Below are positions 49,801 to 60,412 of a DNA stretch of 64,000 nt, piece after piece. Source of the DNA: Gremmenia infestans (taxonomy: Eukaryota > Ascomycota > Leotiomycetes > Helotiales > Hamatocanthoscyphaceae). Below the pieces are notes generated by a model, which did not search any database, was not told the origin of the DNA, and worked only from the letters and a program-made list of their open reading frames with translations. The stretch is taken from contig JAFEVB010000020.1 in assembly GCA_032629725.1 (NCBI GenBank), positions 270,501-334,500 on the forward strand, read 5' to 3'. The position numbers were made by a program, and so were the translations under genes. Position 1 is the stretch's first letter. Each line of letters starts with the position of its first letter.

Positions 49801-51539
49801 CTACCTATTAGTTTAAAACCTTTACTTTCTAAGCTTAATAATATCTTTTATCTCTATTTATACTTTTTAGTAATTAAAGTGCCTTAGATAGTTTAATAAT
49901 AGATCTACTTAATACTAATTTTACTAGTAAGTAGATTATAAATGCTTCCTATTTTAATTTATATAGTAATATTACTATTATCTGCTTATTAATATAATAG
50001 ATTATATTTTTTATATTAGTAATATTTTCTTTAATATACTTATAGACTTGCTTATACGCTTTTATATAATATATACTATATAAAAGACTTTTATAGGTAT
50101 ACTTTAGCGCTTTATCTTATAACTAATTTAGTAGCTTTATTATAAATCTTATTATCTTCTAGATATCTAATAGCTTATTATTCTATAATAGTTTTATAAT
50201 AATAGTATTAAATTCTCTATAGTATATTTATATCTGATTTTTAGAAAAGCTATTAGATAATCTGCTATCTACTAGCTTTTAGAAAGCATTAATATATTAG
50301 TCTAAGTATTTTATAGTATACTTTAGTTATTTTATATTACTTTATTAATACTTTTTATAAAGGATATACTAAAAGTTTTTCTAATATATTAAGCTATTTT
50401 TATTCTTTTATAGATAATCTATATTATATCTAATACGCTAGTCTATATATTAGATAGCTTAGTTAATTTTCTCTACTAATTTATTTATCTTATAGGTTCT
50501 AAAGTATTAATCTAGTATCTATAAGTATTTTATAATATCTTATCTATTAAATATTAGCGCTTTAATAGTTTCTTTAATAGGTATTAGATTATAGAAAAGC
50601 AGTTGCTAAACTACTTTCTTTATTAATTGCTTTTTTTTATAACTTTACTTTAACTTATTATGCTTCTTAGCTTATTTTAGCTCTAAGTTACTTTTAGATA
50701 AAAAAGAGCTAGCTAATAATAAAGAGTCTTTAGATAATAGAGATACTAGAGGCGCCTTTTGCTTATCTTGCTTCTTTTTAGGTTCTTTATTTATTATTAC
50801 TTAGCTTTTTATTATTAGAACATCTTTTATCTTTACTAGCTTCTTAGTTCTCTAAATCTCTCTTATTACTACTATATTAGCTACTTTATTCTAATCTAGC
50901 TTTATTACTTCTATAAGCTTTCTATTAATATTCCTACTTTTTTCTTTAGGTCTTATTTCTAGTTCTAACGTTTTTACTATCTTTTTAGTTTAAGATTTAT
51001 TAGATTAAAACTAGAGCTAGTAGCTATTCTAGTGCTTTCTTCTAAAATGCTTAGCTTAAGTTAGTTAAATTTTAAGAGGCTTTTTATATCTATAGCTATA
51101 TCTATTAGAGGCACTACTAAAATGCTTGCTATAGCTACTAGAGATTCTCTCTAGCTAATTACTATATCTATAGTATATATTTAGATGCTTATTTTTCTAA
51201 AAATAATATAAGTAAAGTAATAATAAAGATAGTAATTAAGTATAGATAGTAAAGATAATTTTATAGATAGTATTAGTTTTTAGTATTTCTACTAAAACTT
51301 AACTTTTTAGTAAAAAGTAAAAATAATAGATAAGCTTAGACTTTAATATACCTAGACTTCTATAAGTATAAACTACTAATCCTAACACTTCTAAATCTAA
51401 CTACTTTTTAAAAGCTGCTTTTATATTTAAAATTTACTAATAAATTTTTAGAAAAGGCATCTAGAAGCTTTTCTAGTTAGATAACTTTAGAAAACAATCT
51501 AAATTCTTAAATCTTATAGCACTAGCTACTATTTGCTCT

Positions 51540-51700
51540 CTACTTTCTTAATAATAATATATATCTTCTTAGCTTCTAAGCTAATAATTTCTGCTTCTAA
51601 AGTTTAATGCTTTTACGCTTAGACTTTAATCTGCTAAGCTAGCCTTTTAATACTAAACTTTCTAATAATAGCTTATACTTTTACTACTTTCCTAGTACTT
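51540..51700 (-). other. RIP-mutated coding relic, Gag-like position
   Basis: One minus-strand frame reads as a coiled-coil-like segment in which every interruption is TAA or TAG, as expected from CAA/CAG after C-to-T change: for example TLEAEIISLEAKK preceded by a Lys/Gln/Ala-rich stretch. It lies about 320-480 bp inside the right LTR, where gag would start in a minus-oriented element. The identity as gag is inferred from position only. Confidence 0.45.
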
Positions 51701-52015
51701 TAAGAATTAGTCTTAGTTTTTTAAAGATTATCTAACTTAATAGGTTCTTATTAGACTGCTTCTTATAGTTCTGCTATAACTATTACTTTTTATAGATATT
51801 TTAGATAGATAGTATTATTTAACTAATTTAGTATTTTTATCTGCTTATTACTATAGTAATAAAGTATACTTTATTTTTATTAACTACTTCTTATCTACTA
51901 TTATATATATCTTAATAGCTTTAGTAAAGGCTTTTTATGCCCTTTTTAGTTATTAATATTTAATAAATCCTATAAGCTATAAAGAATATCTTACCTTTTA
52001 TAGTAATTACTAAAA

Positions 52016-52229
52016 TATAAAGAGATAATATAACTACGGACTCTAGGCTAGGATCTAACTTATAGTTTTATTATTATATAGATATATATATTAAAATAAA
52101 CTATATAAAAGAGTATATTATAGAATAGATAATAATCTAAATTTAGTAAAGTGCCCGATTTTATAAGGTACGGTGCAGTACTAGCTGCATACCCCACTTC
52201 ACGTGACATCCCATTTGGTCCCCACCACA
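52016..52229 (-). repeat. right LTR (5' LTR if element is on minus strand)
   Basis: 214 bp, ending GGTCCCCACCACA. The last ~65 bp are rich in intact CpA, CpG and TpG, while the same positions in the left LTR are converted to TpA. Its first ~40 bp show the opposite. It is followed by ATAT at 52230-52233. Both LTRs share the central stretch CGGACTCTAGGCTAGGATCT. Confidence 0.92.
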
Positions 52230-53239
52230 ATATCCTCAGTTTGAGATGGATACGTGATTGCGTGTGTCAATTCATGAAGGATAGTCGCGTCAAGTAAAAC
52301 GGCCATATCAATTGGCCTTTGACGGGGGGCTAACAGGCTCCATATCTGTGTTGATCGTAGGGCTAATGAACCCAAGTCTGCAAAGGTTTTATACTCAAAC
52401 CCCGCCATTCTTTGCAAGTAGTGAGGACACAGTTGCACTTGGGAGGGCATGTTCAAGCCACTAGCACCAAACGACATGGCCCAAGCCTAACTGGAGTCAG
52501 CAGTTGTAATTGTATTATTGTTTGAGATGAATTCAAGCCACCTGGATGTCGCTGGTAGGATCAATGCAATCGTGAAAACCCTTGTTCGTAGGAATTTCTT
52601 CAAGCGAATTAGCATAGTAACGAACCATTGTTTAGAGAGGGAGCAATGGTGCCATCTTAGGAACTAAGACATTCTGTTTCTCATGATAGCACTTCGATAG
52701 CCCGACGAAGTGCTATCTAGGCCCCGGAGCAGTTTAGGAAAACTTAAACGTTTTGCACAGATATAAGACTTACCAATCCCCGCGAACTCATCACATTTCA
52801 TACCCGGACGGTATGACCCGTCACAGCCTTCATTTTCGTTCTCTCGGTAGCGACTATAATCGCAGAAGAAGACAATATCCCGATAGGTCAGAATTCTATA
52901 GAAATACTTATCCGTAGCTGAGGCCGCATCCAGGAAATCGGGATTTTCGCCGTCGATTTTATAGTCGAGGACCGAAGCGAATCTGTCCGTCACAGTCTTC
53001 TTCAGAGTTGAGTTCCCCGAAGTTGCAGCAAACAGGTACGCGATGAGGTCCTGCTGAGCCTGCAATTTATTCCTATCTGTGCTAGGTGAACTAAAAAGAT
53101 CAGAGCCGGCCTGGGCGAGATCAAGAGCACCTTTCATTCCTGCAGTAATCATATCTGCATAAGGAGTGCAACCGCTATCCAGGTAGTAGCCATGGCTAAG
53201 AGCTAAAAAGCCTAAACAAATGGCAAGACTGAAATTCAT
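52230..53239 (-). pseudogene. M35-type metalloprotease gene, 5' part upstream of LTR insertion
   Basis: Exon 1 (53239-52774) starts with a signal peptide (MNFSLAICLGFLALSHG) and encodes the N-terminal region of an aspzincin (M35-like) peptidase. Intron 1 (52773-52664) has a GTAAGT donor. Exon 2 (52663-52542) reads ...YYANSLEEIPTNKGF then CIDPTSDIQ; it contains one in-frame TAA at 52634-52632. Intron 2 (52541-52487) has a weak GTGGCT donor. Exon 3 starts at 52486 (AWAMSFGASGLN) and reaches the zinc motif HELTHA at about 52277-52260 before hitting the LTR, where it picks up nine foreign codons and a stop. The third zinc ligand lies 11.6 kb away on the other side of the element. As it stands the protein would lack a complete active site. 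The intron-1 acceptor was chosen because it keeps the frame. Confidence 0.85.
52685..52717. repeat. 12-bp perfect hairpin in intron 1
   Basis: GATAGCACTTCG at 52685-52696 is the exact inverse complement of CGAAGTGCTATC at 52706-52717, with a 9-nt loop. It lies within intron 1 of the broken metalloprotease gene, about 20 nt from the acceptor side. It could influence splicing or be the scar of a small insertion; nothing decides. Confidence 0.85.
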
Positions 53240-55672
53240 ACTTCAACGAACAGAGCGGGTAAAAGATTTCACGTCTGCAGAAACGATTGAAAGGGTAGGA
53301 CATTCAGAAAGATCGAATAAGAGTAAAACGTTGAGAGGGCGTGAACCATATCTTATATCGTTCTAGTACATAGTAATAAGACATCTGGAAACGCCGAATT
53401 TACACATAAAATTAAATATATCATCCTGACATAGCCTACTGGTCCTAATCTAGAGTCTCTCCTCACTACTTAGCAGGGATAGATATAATCCTATGTATGT
53501 AATCGGGTGGTTACTAGCCTAGTAGGCTACAAGAACGAGGCTCGTTTAAAGTATGATCCCGGTCAAAGTCTCAAGGATCCTTAAGGATTGAAAATCCAGG
53601 CGAAAAGAAAAAGAGGGCACGAGTTATCAGAGATGCATGCGGCGCTGCGACTAGAAAGCAGCGGATAAGCTTTTGGTATTTGACAAATAATAGGGGCGCA
53701 TTTGGAGTGTCTTATTGCGATCTCTTAATGAAGAGGTTTGGACTTTCTATCTGTCTATTATAAGATCCAAATGCCGTAACTTTGGTTCGCCAAGACAATC
53801 CTTGGCACTTTTCCTAATTTGGCGCAGAGGTCGTACATATAATTAGAAGACTCACAAGGTTGCAACAATCTAAAAGACACACTAAGCTCAAGGCTACAGT
53901 CTAAGATGTCGGGAAATCCTTTCAGGAAGCGTTAGCAATGAGTCCCTTAAGGATCTGAAAGATATACGGAGCCGCTGCGCCGGGCCCGGCATTGTTTGTT
54001 TTAGTGTGTCTGTCGTTCAGCTGGCCAATCAAGTAAAGCCGTCTAGTCGCTTATTCTTAAGCCTGACAAACTCTAATGCTGTACATTATATTATATACCG
54101 TATCATCTATATATAATTTGATAGGACTCTATTTTAAGGTCCTCTAAAAGCTAAAGAAACTGAAGCAGATGGATTGATTCATATTCAACCCTCCGTGAAA
54201 CCGATCCTGACATCTGTGAAACTATATATCGATCTTCAGAAACCAAACTAAGTCACGTATAAGTCTCTACCTTGAGTTGATTGGGGAAGTACAGCTATGT
54301 CATATAGTATGAACATACGTCTTTATGAACCTTTTCGTCCTAAGGAAGAAAAGCTATGTGTTTGGGGGGGCATACAGGGGCAAAATAAGGGGGAAAATGG
54401 GCCTATACCCGATGAGTTTTAACTCACCAATGCGCCATATTTTTAGGCGATTACCCGACCCGTTAGGCGGCACCAGGGGGTTGGGGGTCCCAGAAACCAG
54501 GCCCTGGTTGCCAGGGACTCCAAGATACTTTTCTGTATTATAATTAGCTCTTGCCCTCAGGATATACCAGCAGCGAAGCCACTCTTCAAGTAAGAGTAAG
54601 ACTCCTGTTTTAGAGCTTTCAAGAGCATCATATTTCGTCAAATCGAAGCTCTGTAAAAATCGCGGAACGAATAGTTATAGGATAAGTATTGTAAATACTA
54701 GTCGACCAAAAAGTAGAAGATGGGAGGTGGCTGTATCGGTTAGGGCTATTCGTCAAATGTGACTCTGAAGAGGGGGAAAGTGTCGCCAGGGGGCTATAAG
54801 ATATTTTGTGAAACGATTCTAGGGGGTAATCCTATGTATGATCTCTGGTCTTGATTTCCATTCTAAGACTGATGTAGAGTCAAATCAGATACCCTCTATT
54901 CCTGCCTACGCGTATCAAACTCAGCACAAGAAGAATTCCCCTCTTAAAAGCCTTGCACTTGATTCCATTTATCTACCATTTACAGCTAGCTAGCGTTTAC
55001 CAGGTCCCCAATTACTCGGAAACCGAGTACTAGGTCCCGGTACCCTACGCGGCTCTAGCATTTGGCCCGTCCACACCCGTTCACTGTGGTAGCGGCTCGC
55101 ATCTGTTGTAACGCGGTTCACGAGCCTGGCATCTTGGATGTGAGAGTTGGTTTTTGGGGGTAGAAGTTTGCGGCCGTTGGGATCCATGGTTGGCGGTGTT
55201 GTGTTGATAGTGCGTTGAGTTAAGTTGTGAAGAGCTGTAGCGTAGTTGGGGTTCTGATGTAAGAACTAAGTTGATATTGTGTTGGAAGAGGTATGCCTTT
55301 TGGTTTTGGGTTGGATTGGAGGAATGAAACAGGGAAGAGGAGGATCGTACTTATAGGTTGGGCATTCTGGCTATGAATGGTGCAAGCGGAAGTGATTGAT
55401 TGGCATGCCGTACCATTTGATCATTGTAGAACTCTTAACATTCACTAACTCTCGTTTTGAAATGTTCTACGCTATAAGGTAATAGTGATATTCGGCTTTG
55501 ACATAATGAAATCTTCATTCGCAACTTTATAGATATGATCCCCTATACACTGATTGAGACCCTATAACCTGGTAGTTGGTGTAAAATTGGTAACAAGAGG
55601 CGAAATCTACCTACGTAGGCTCTGGCAGCCTTTCCTAGAAACCCGATTTTCTACCGTATATTCACATCTAAG
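53240..55672. other. intergenic region right of the metalloprotease gene
   Basis: This is 2.4 kb with mildly AT-rich sequence. A G-rich patch (about 54360-54520) contains a near-palindrome around AACCAGG/CCTGGTT. A 7-bp hairpin TACTCGG/CCGAGTA lies at 55013-55029. A minus-strand open frame of 65 codons (55187-54990, MDPNGRKLLPPKTNSHIQ...) might be a small gene, but nothing supports it beyond an ATG. No named element recognised. Confidence 0.5.
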
Positions 55673-56413
55673 TTGTTCCCAGCTTCACCAATGACCATTG
55701 ACCAGGCAACACTTGAATCCCTACTATCCTTCCAAGCAAGTAACCTCAACACTCCACCCCATCCCATCCCACAGCACAAATCCACAACACACCCTTCCAA
55801 CTCATCTCCCAACTCTCCCAACCAATCCACCCAGACCGCAAACCAAACACCACCAAGAAAAATGGGATCCTACTGCGCACCTACCCCCCTCCTCGCCTGC
55901 CCAGAGTGGGAATCCAACGGCTGCGCCCTCCGACAGCACATAACGAACCAATACCCCGACGTACTTGCCAACTGGGACATATGCTGCCGCGCCTCGCACG
56001 TGCCCACCAGCGCCTTCTTCGCCTGCGATTGCTACCTCTTCTGCAACACCACGGAAGTGCAGGCCGTGACGGACTGCTTGGGTCCTGCACTGGAAGCTTT
56101 GAATCCACCGGTGGATATCAATGCGATTGATTTTCACTGTGCGCCGGCCGCTATTTATGTTCCGGGTGGAAGTGAGAATTCTAGTTCGACTGGTACGGCT
56201 ACGGCTACTACGGGAGGGGGAGGAGTGACGGAGACGGTAACTGAGATGGCGACTGAGACTGCGACGAATACTGCCACTATGATGTCAAACCAGGTGGTTG
56301 GGACGGCTGCGATGGCAACTTCGACGGCTAAGGCCAAGGCGTCTGTTGGTAAATCGGTGTCGATGGGTGCTACGTTTATGGTTGGATGTCTTCTCCTTGG
56401 ACTTCTCGCATAG
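55673..56413 (+). CDS. Cys-rich protein with GPI-type tail
   Basis: From about 55862 the protein reads MGSYCAPTPLLACPEWESNGCA and contains about 12 cysteines in roughly 100 residues (DICCRAS, FFACDCYLFCNTTEVQAVTDC). A Thr/Ala-rich stalk (TATATTGGGGVTETVTEMATETATNTATM) and a C-terminal hydrophobic tail (FMVGCLLLGLLA) follow, as in GPI-anchored surface proteins. The open frame extends upstream to 55673 but is Pro/Ser/Thr-rich low complexity without a signal peptide. A GPI protein needs one, so an upstream exon was probably missed or the gene is truncated. The Cys pattern does not match CFEM well. Function unknown; cell wall or membrane location inferred. Confidence 0.65.
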   Translation: MFPASPMTIDQATLESLLSFQASNLNTPPHPIPQHKSTTHPSNSSPNSPNQSTQTANQTPPRKMGSYCAPTPLLACPEWESNGCALRQHITNQYPDVLANWDICCRASHVPTSAFFACDCYLFCNTTEVQAVTDCLGPALEALNPPVDINAIDFHCAPAAIYVPGGSENSSSTGTATATTGGGGVTETVTEMATETATNTATMMSNQVVGTAAMATSTAKAKASVGKSVSMGATFMVGCLLLGLLA

Positions 56414-57834
56414 CATAACCCCAGGGGGAAAGAGCATCGCCGGATGAAAGACTTTAGGGTAGGCATGCTATGCTACTGATGAAAGGGTTGCGTTAATGTG
56501 GGTAGTAATGGTGGCAAGAATTGAGATTTGATCATGGAGGTAGATATCATATGGATGGAGGGAGTAGTAATTTAGATTTCCGATAATTGGAGTCAATTTA
56601 CGCATGCGTTATCATTCACACCTTATGCTTGAACCAAATGACTCTTGTGCCATTGATAAATAATTCCACTAATCTGCCCATTGAAGGAGTGAAAGCTTTG
56701 GGGGGCCATGTTGATAGCGGCCATTATGAAGACGCGACAAGTATGAGCTCGACCCTATACCCCGCAAAAGCGCACCATCAAGAATACGGCATAGCTAAGA
56801 GTCTAAGACCATCCATTTTGTAAAGGGCATCAGCCCACCGCACCCAGAAAATACGATATTTACGAGACACATATATACTCTCGTAAAGCTCCTTATTTAT
56901 AAGCCTCCATCCATTGAGAGCGATGTCTATCAACGAGGATCTCGAAGCCTTGTTTCCCCAGGGTATCTTTCAAAGACCAGGACAAGAGACACATGAAAAC
57001 ATCCAATTCCTCCAATTACAAAACACTCCAGATTGAAAGAGAGGGATAAATCAGCCAACAAGAAGAGAAGAAAAGAAAGGAGTATATGTTGGAGGAATTT
57101 CCGTATTAGGTAAGTGCTACTGTATCCACAAGCGAAAGGACAGCTATTTACGTCAGCGTTTCTTTTGATGCACTAGATGAAGCACCTGACTTTCGCATTC
57201 CAATTTTATGTAGCTCATTACATATCAGTATACATGCTTCTATCCTTACACACTAGCTTCGACCCCTACAGTGTTCCATGGCCATCTCCTTAAGATGGGC
57301 GCGAGAGGCAGCTCATTGACATAACTCCTTCCAACATTACAAATGGCACGTGGTCATTTTATCTCTTAATACTACCTGGGCATACAGCAGACCCGCTAAA
57401 GTAATAGCCAAGAAGCCTGCCCTTGAACAGAAAAATGAAAGCGCTGTATAATCTACAATATGTCAGGAAGCTTGGGGCATTAAAAGTCGATGAGAACATG
57501 TGCCGATTTCTGTGTCCATAAACTCAGGGGTTTATAATCGACGGTCTTTTGTTGGGGAAGGCCGTAGAATACTGTAGGAGCCAAGAATCTATTACGTGGT
57601 TTTGTAAATTTATTCGTTAGGAAGTTCTAAGGTTTGACTACGAAAGGGGGTATATCTAGCAAAAAAAGCCAAAAATGCTGCTTTGAAGCATCCCGTAATC
57701 TATACACGAGTCCCAAGTATCTATCCACAGCGAAACCAGTATCCCAAGTCTATCGTGAAATCCGCGACGTGGGTATCAAAATCCAGTACCTAGCAGGCCA
57801 AATATTCCTCCAAACTCCACTCCCAAATGTTAAA
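56414..57834. other. convergent intergenic region
   Basis: This is 1.4 kb between the GPI-type gene (+) and the PIF1 helicase gene (-). Open frames at 56587 and 57634 are short and unconserved. I see no other structure. Confidence 0.55.
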
Positions 57835-57870
57835 CCTCAAAACCCCAAAACCCCAAAACCCCAAAATTCC
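57835..57870 (-). repeat. TTTTGGGG triplet, G-quadruplex-capable, in helicase 3' UTR
   Basis: The plus strand has three CCCC runs (57843-57846, 57851-57854, 57859-57862) separated by AAAA, flanked by CC dinucleotides. On the minus strand, the sense strand of the PIF1 gene, this reads GGGGTTTT three times with GG pairs at the ends. It begins only a few bases after the PIF1 stop codon (57878-57876). Four GG tracts would allow a two-tier quadruplex; three full GGGG tracts alone would need a fourth strand. Confidence 0.8.
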
Positions 57871-57875
57871 AGACT

Positions 57876-60412
57876 TCAAGATTTCTTGCCTCCCCTCCCC
57901 TGTAACTTCGACCCCTGCAACTTCTCCCACTTCGTCTTGGTATAAAACTCCAGCACATCTTTATCTATCGGAAGCAGCGTGCGCTGAAATCCCGTCACCC
58001 TCAGCCCACCCGCATCCGTAGCCCTAGAAAGCGCCACATAAAGCTGGCCCGGCTCGAAGATATCCCGCGAGGAAACCTCGACATATTGCAGAGTCATGCC
58101 TTGGCTTTTATGGATAGACAGTGCCCACGCGAGAGTAAGCGGGATTTGCGTCCTGCATACAACGTATTGCTCGTGGATTTGGGCGCCGCCGCGTAGAGAC
58201 GCAGAGGCGATTGCGGGAATGAGATGGGTTGTGCCGTCGGCGAAGCGGACGAGGGGCCGCATGTTGTTGTTGTTTTGTTTATATACGATCATGCAGTCTT
58301 TTCTGAATGATGGGTGCTCTCCGGATGGGTCGATTCTTTCGAGTTCCTGCGCGTGCTCTGCGGGTTGGAATCCGATGATCACGCCTTGGGAGCCGTTCAC
58401 GAGAGTAGTCGACAGGTTGTATAGTAGCACGACGCGGGCTCCGACTTTCAGAGTCAGATCATCCAGGAACCTGTGATCTCGAAGGGAGTCGGCGTATTCC
58501 TTGCATTTGTATGATGCTCCTATCTCGTGGAAGCTGCAAGAGTCAGTGTTGGGCGATCGATGGAAATGTGGAGTGGGGGGAGGAAATTAGAAATCCCAAG
58601 ACATTGCAAAAAGCTGGGTATAAAATGCCCGCAGAAGTTGCTTACCCATCTTTATCCTTGACGAGTTTGATACAGTCGTCCTTTGCTCGCCATACTTTGG
58701 GCGAGCATCGAAGTATTGCCAACTGCTGCTCGTTGAATTTCTTTACCTCGAAGAGTTTCGACATCAGGCGGATAGCAAAGGCATTCCGAGGGAGCTCCTT
58801 TGGGCGCTCAAGATGGTACCATTCCTCAACCGTGAGCTCAGTGCCGCTACAAATTTTGTTCAAGACGGCCTGGAAGTGGAAATCCTTTTGCCGATGGATT
58901 TGTTCCAACTTGACATGGCGTAGCTTCAGTTCTTTCCACACGTTTGCCTCGAAAGCCCATTTAGAACTCCAGGTAAGGCCCACGGCTCCTTCCGGCAACT
59001 TGCATCCCTTGGATGTGCAGTTTGGTTCTTGGCTATTGACGGGTATGTCTGCTCCGCATTGCAAGCAGCGAGCAAAAGGTTTAACCGGCGGAACTGGGGA
59101 GAGCGGGCGTTAGCTGACATTTTTGGGCGTGTTTGAGGGGCAAAAAACAAAAAGTTCAGGAGCGATGAGACAGATTTGGTTCTCAGACATGCGATAATAG
59201 GAGATATTTGGGATGTTTGGTAGCTTACGTTGATGGAAATCGCCCAGAAAAATGACTTGCTTGCCCCCAAAAGGTAGTGTATTCTCCATGACGCTTTGGA
59301 AAAGCAGATTGAGACGCTCTAGGAACTGGTTCTCAACCATTGAGATTTCCTACAAGGCTCTCATCAGCAGGGCGCTTTCAAAACAAGGAGTGGTGGCTCT
59401 CGAGCCCCGTCCCAACTTCTCGCCTAGAAAGGTTTGCTGACTTCGATGATTAAAACGTCCAGATCTTCAATGCCTTTAATCGTGCCTTTCCTGCGCTTTT
59501 TGAGGAGATCTACTACGCCCTCCCGGAAAGAATCCGGATTCCACTGTTCATTGTTAATATTGTTTTCATCCCCAGGAAAGTCCGAGGGCTGCTTACGCCA
59601 GCGAACGAGTACGTAGTCTTCCCACCCAACGGCAAAGCCGCAATTCCCGTCGGCGCAATAACTTGCACTTTGTTACCCTTCTTTTTCATCTTCAACCGAC
59701 TCAAAATCTCCTTCAATGTCACCGTCTTCCCCGAGCCCGCAGCACCAGTAAGAAATATATTATTCTTCCGCATGGCCATGTTGACGACTCTCTGTTGTTC
59801 ATCCGACAGCTCGACTTTCTTTTCCTCAGCCGGCGCCACCACTACTTCACGCTCGAGACGACTCAGCTCGAACTTCTCCAGCTGCGCCTCCGCATCGTGT
59901 TCTATCTTGAATCTCTTCGCCGCCGGATCCTGATTTTCATCTTCTTCCGTGAGATCAATGAAGGTTGAAGGTCGTTTGAAACTGGGTTGGAATTGCACTA
60001 GAGGGGAGGAGGTTATGGTAAGGTCGACGGCACTTGGTGGTCTCTGCAAAGGTACAGGAGCCTCTGGGGAAGGATGAGCATACGAGTAGGTGGTTGGATG
60101 TACTGGGATTCGGAAAAGGGGCGGGTCGGAATAGAAAGGGAGCTGCGGTGATGAAGATTGCGAGGGGTCCGACGAGGTCCCATTCCAGCCTCGGGATGCA
60201 CCTCTGTTCAACACCTGTGCCTGCGGCATAGAAGGCTCAATCCAGGCTGTTGGAGGATGTACTGATTGAGCCCACATTCTTACTGAAGTTCCCGGAGCTG
60301 GTGCAGCACTCGCAAGTTTCGCAGTAGCTTTTCTTTGCCACTCGGCCCATTGTGCCTCTGCCTCAGAGAAGGTTTCAAACCTCTGGAATTTCGCTTTTGG
60401 AAAGCCGTGGAC
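57876..60412 (-). CDS. PIF1-family DNA helicase with viroplasmin-like N-terminus
   Basis: Exons: 60412-59597, 59543-59442, 59349-59229, 59093-58646 and 58533-57876. Introns are 53, 92, 135 and 112 nt, and all phases agree; about 715 residues are visible. The first exon opens with VHGFPKAKFQRFETFSEAEAQW, the second half of a viroplasmin/RNase H1 N-terminal domain. A disordered stretch (VDLTITSS, FIDLTEEDENQDPAAKRFKIE) and the helicase follow: Walker A GAAGSGKT, VLIIEEISM (Walker B), QVIFLGDFHQLPPVKPF. A four-Cys zinc-type insertion (RCLQCGAD...NCTSKGCK) interrupts, then LAWALSIHKSQGMTL and QLYVALSRATD complete the motifs. Pif1 helicases unwind 5' to 3' at telomeres, forks and G-quadruplexes. 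The first exon is not found: just upstream the frame has stops, so the 5' end is either unrecognised or decayed. Confidence 0.82.

Larger units (their letters stand above)
40666..52229 (-). mobile_element. RIP-degraded LTR retrotransposon, 11,564 bp
   Basis: Two direct repeats of exactly 214 bp (40666-40879, 52016-52229) bound the block. Each begins TG (mutated to TA in the right copy) and ends CA (TA in the left copy). ATAT flanks both sides (40662-40665, 52230-52233), a 4-bp target duplication, or 5 bp if the boundary A is shared. The interior is saturated with TpA, nearly lacks CpG and CpA/TpG, and has no open frame of 60 codons, as expected of RIP. A purine tract on the minus strand next to the left LTR, pyrimidine excess of the + strand, and minus-strand coding traces (about 51,700-51,540 and 49,220-48,700) suggest minus orientation. 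Class (Ty3 or copia) cannot be read. At 11.6 kb it is long for a fungal LTR element, so nested insertions are possible. Confidence 0.92.

Noticed and set aside
40666..52229. AT-rich block as a centromere or mitochondrial insertion
   Set aside because: Paired 214-bp LTRs, the target duplication and transition-only differences identify an LTR element; no mitochondrial gene or tRNA is visible.
57835..57870. CCCCAAAA repeat as telomeric DNA
   Set aside because: Only three units occur, inside a chromosome between genes; ascomycete telomeres are normally TTAGGG. It is kept only as a possible G-quadruplex.
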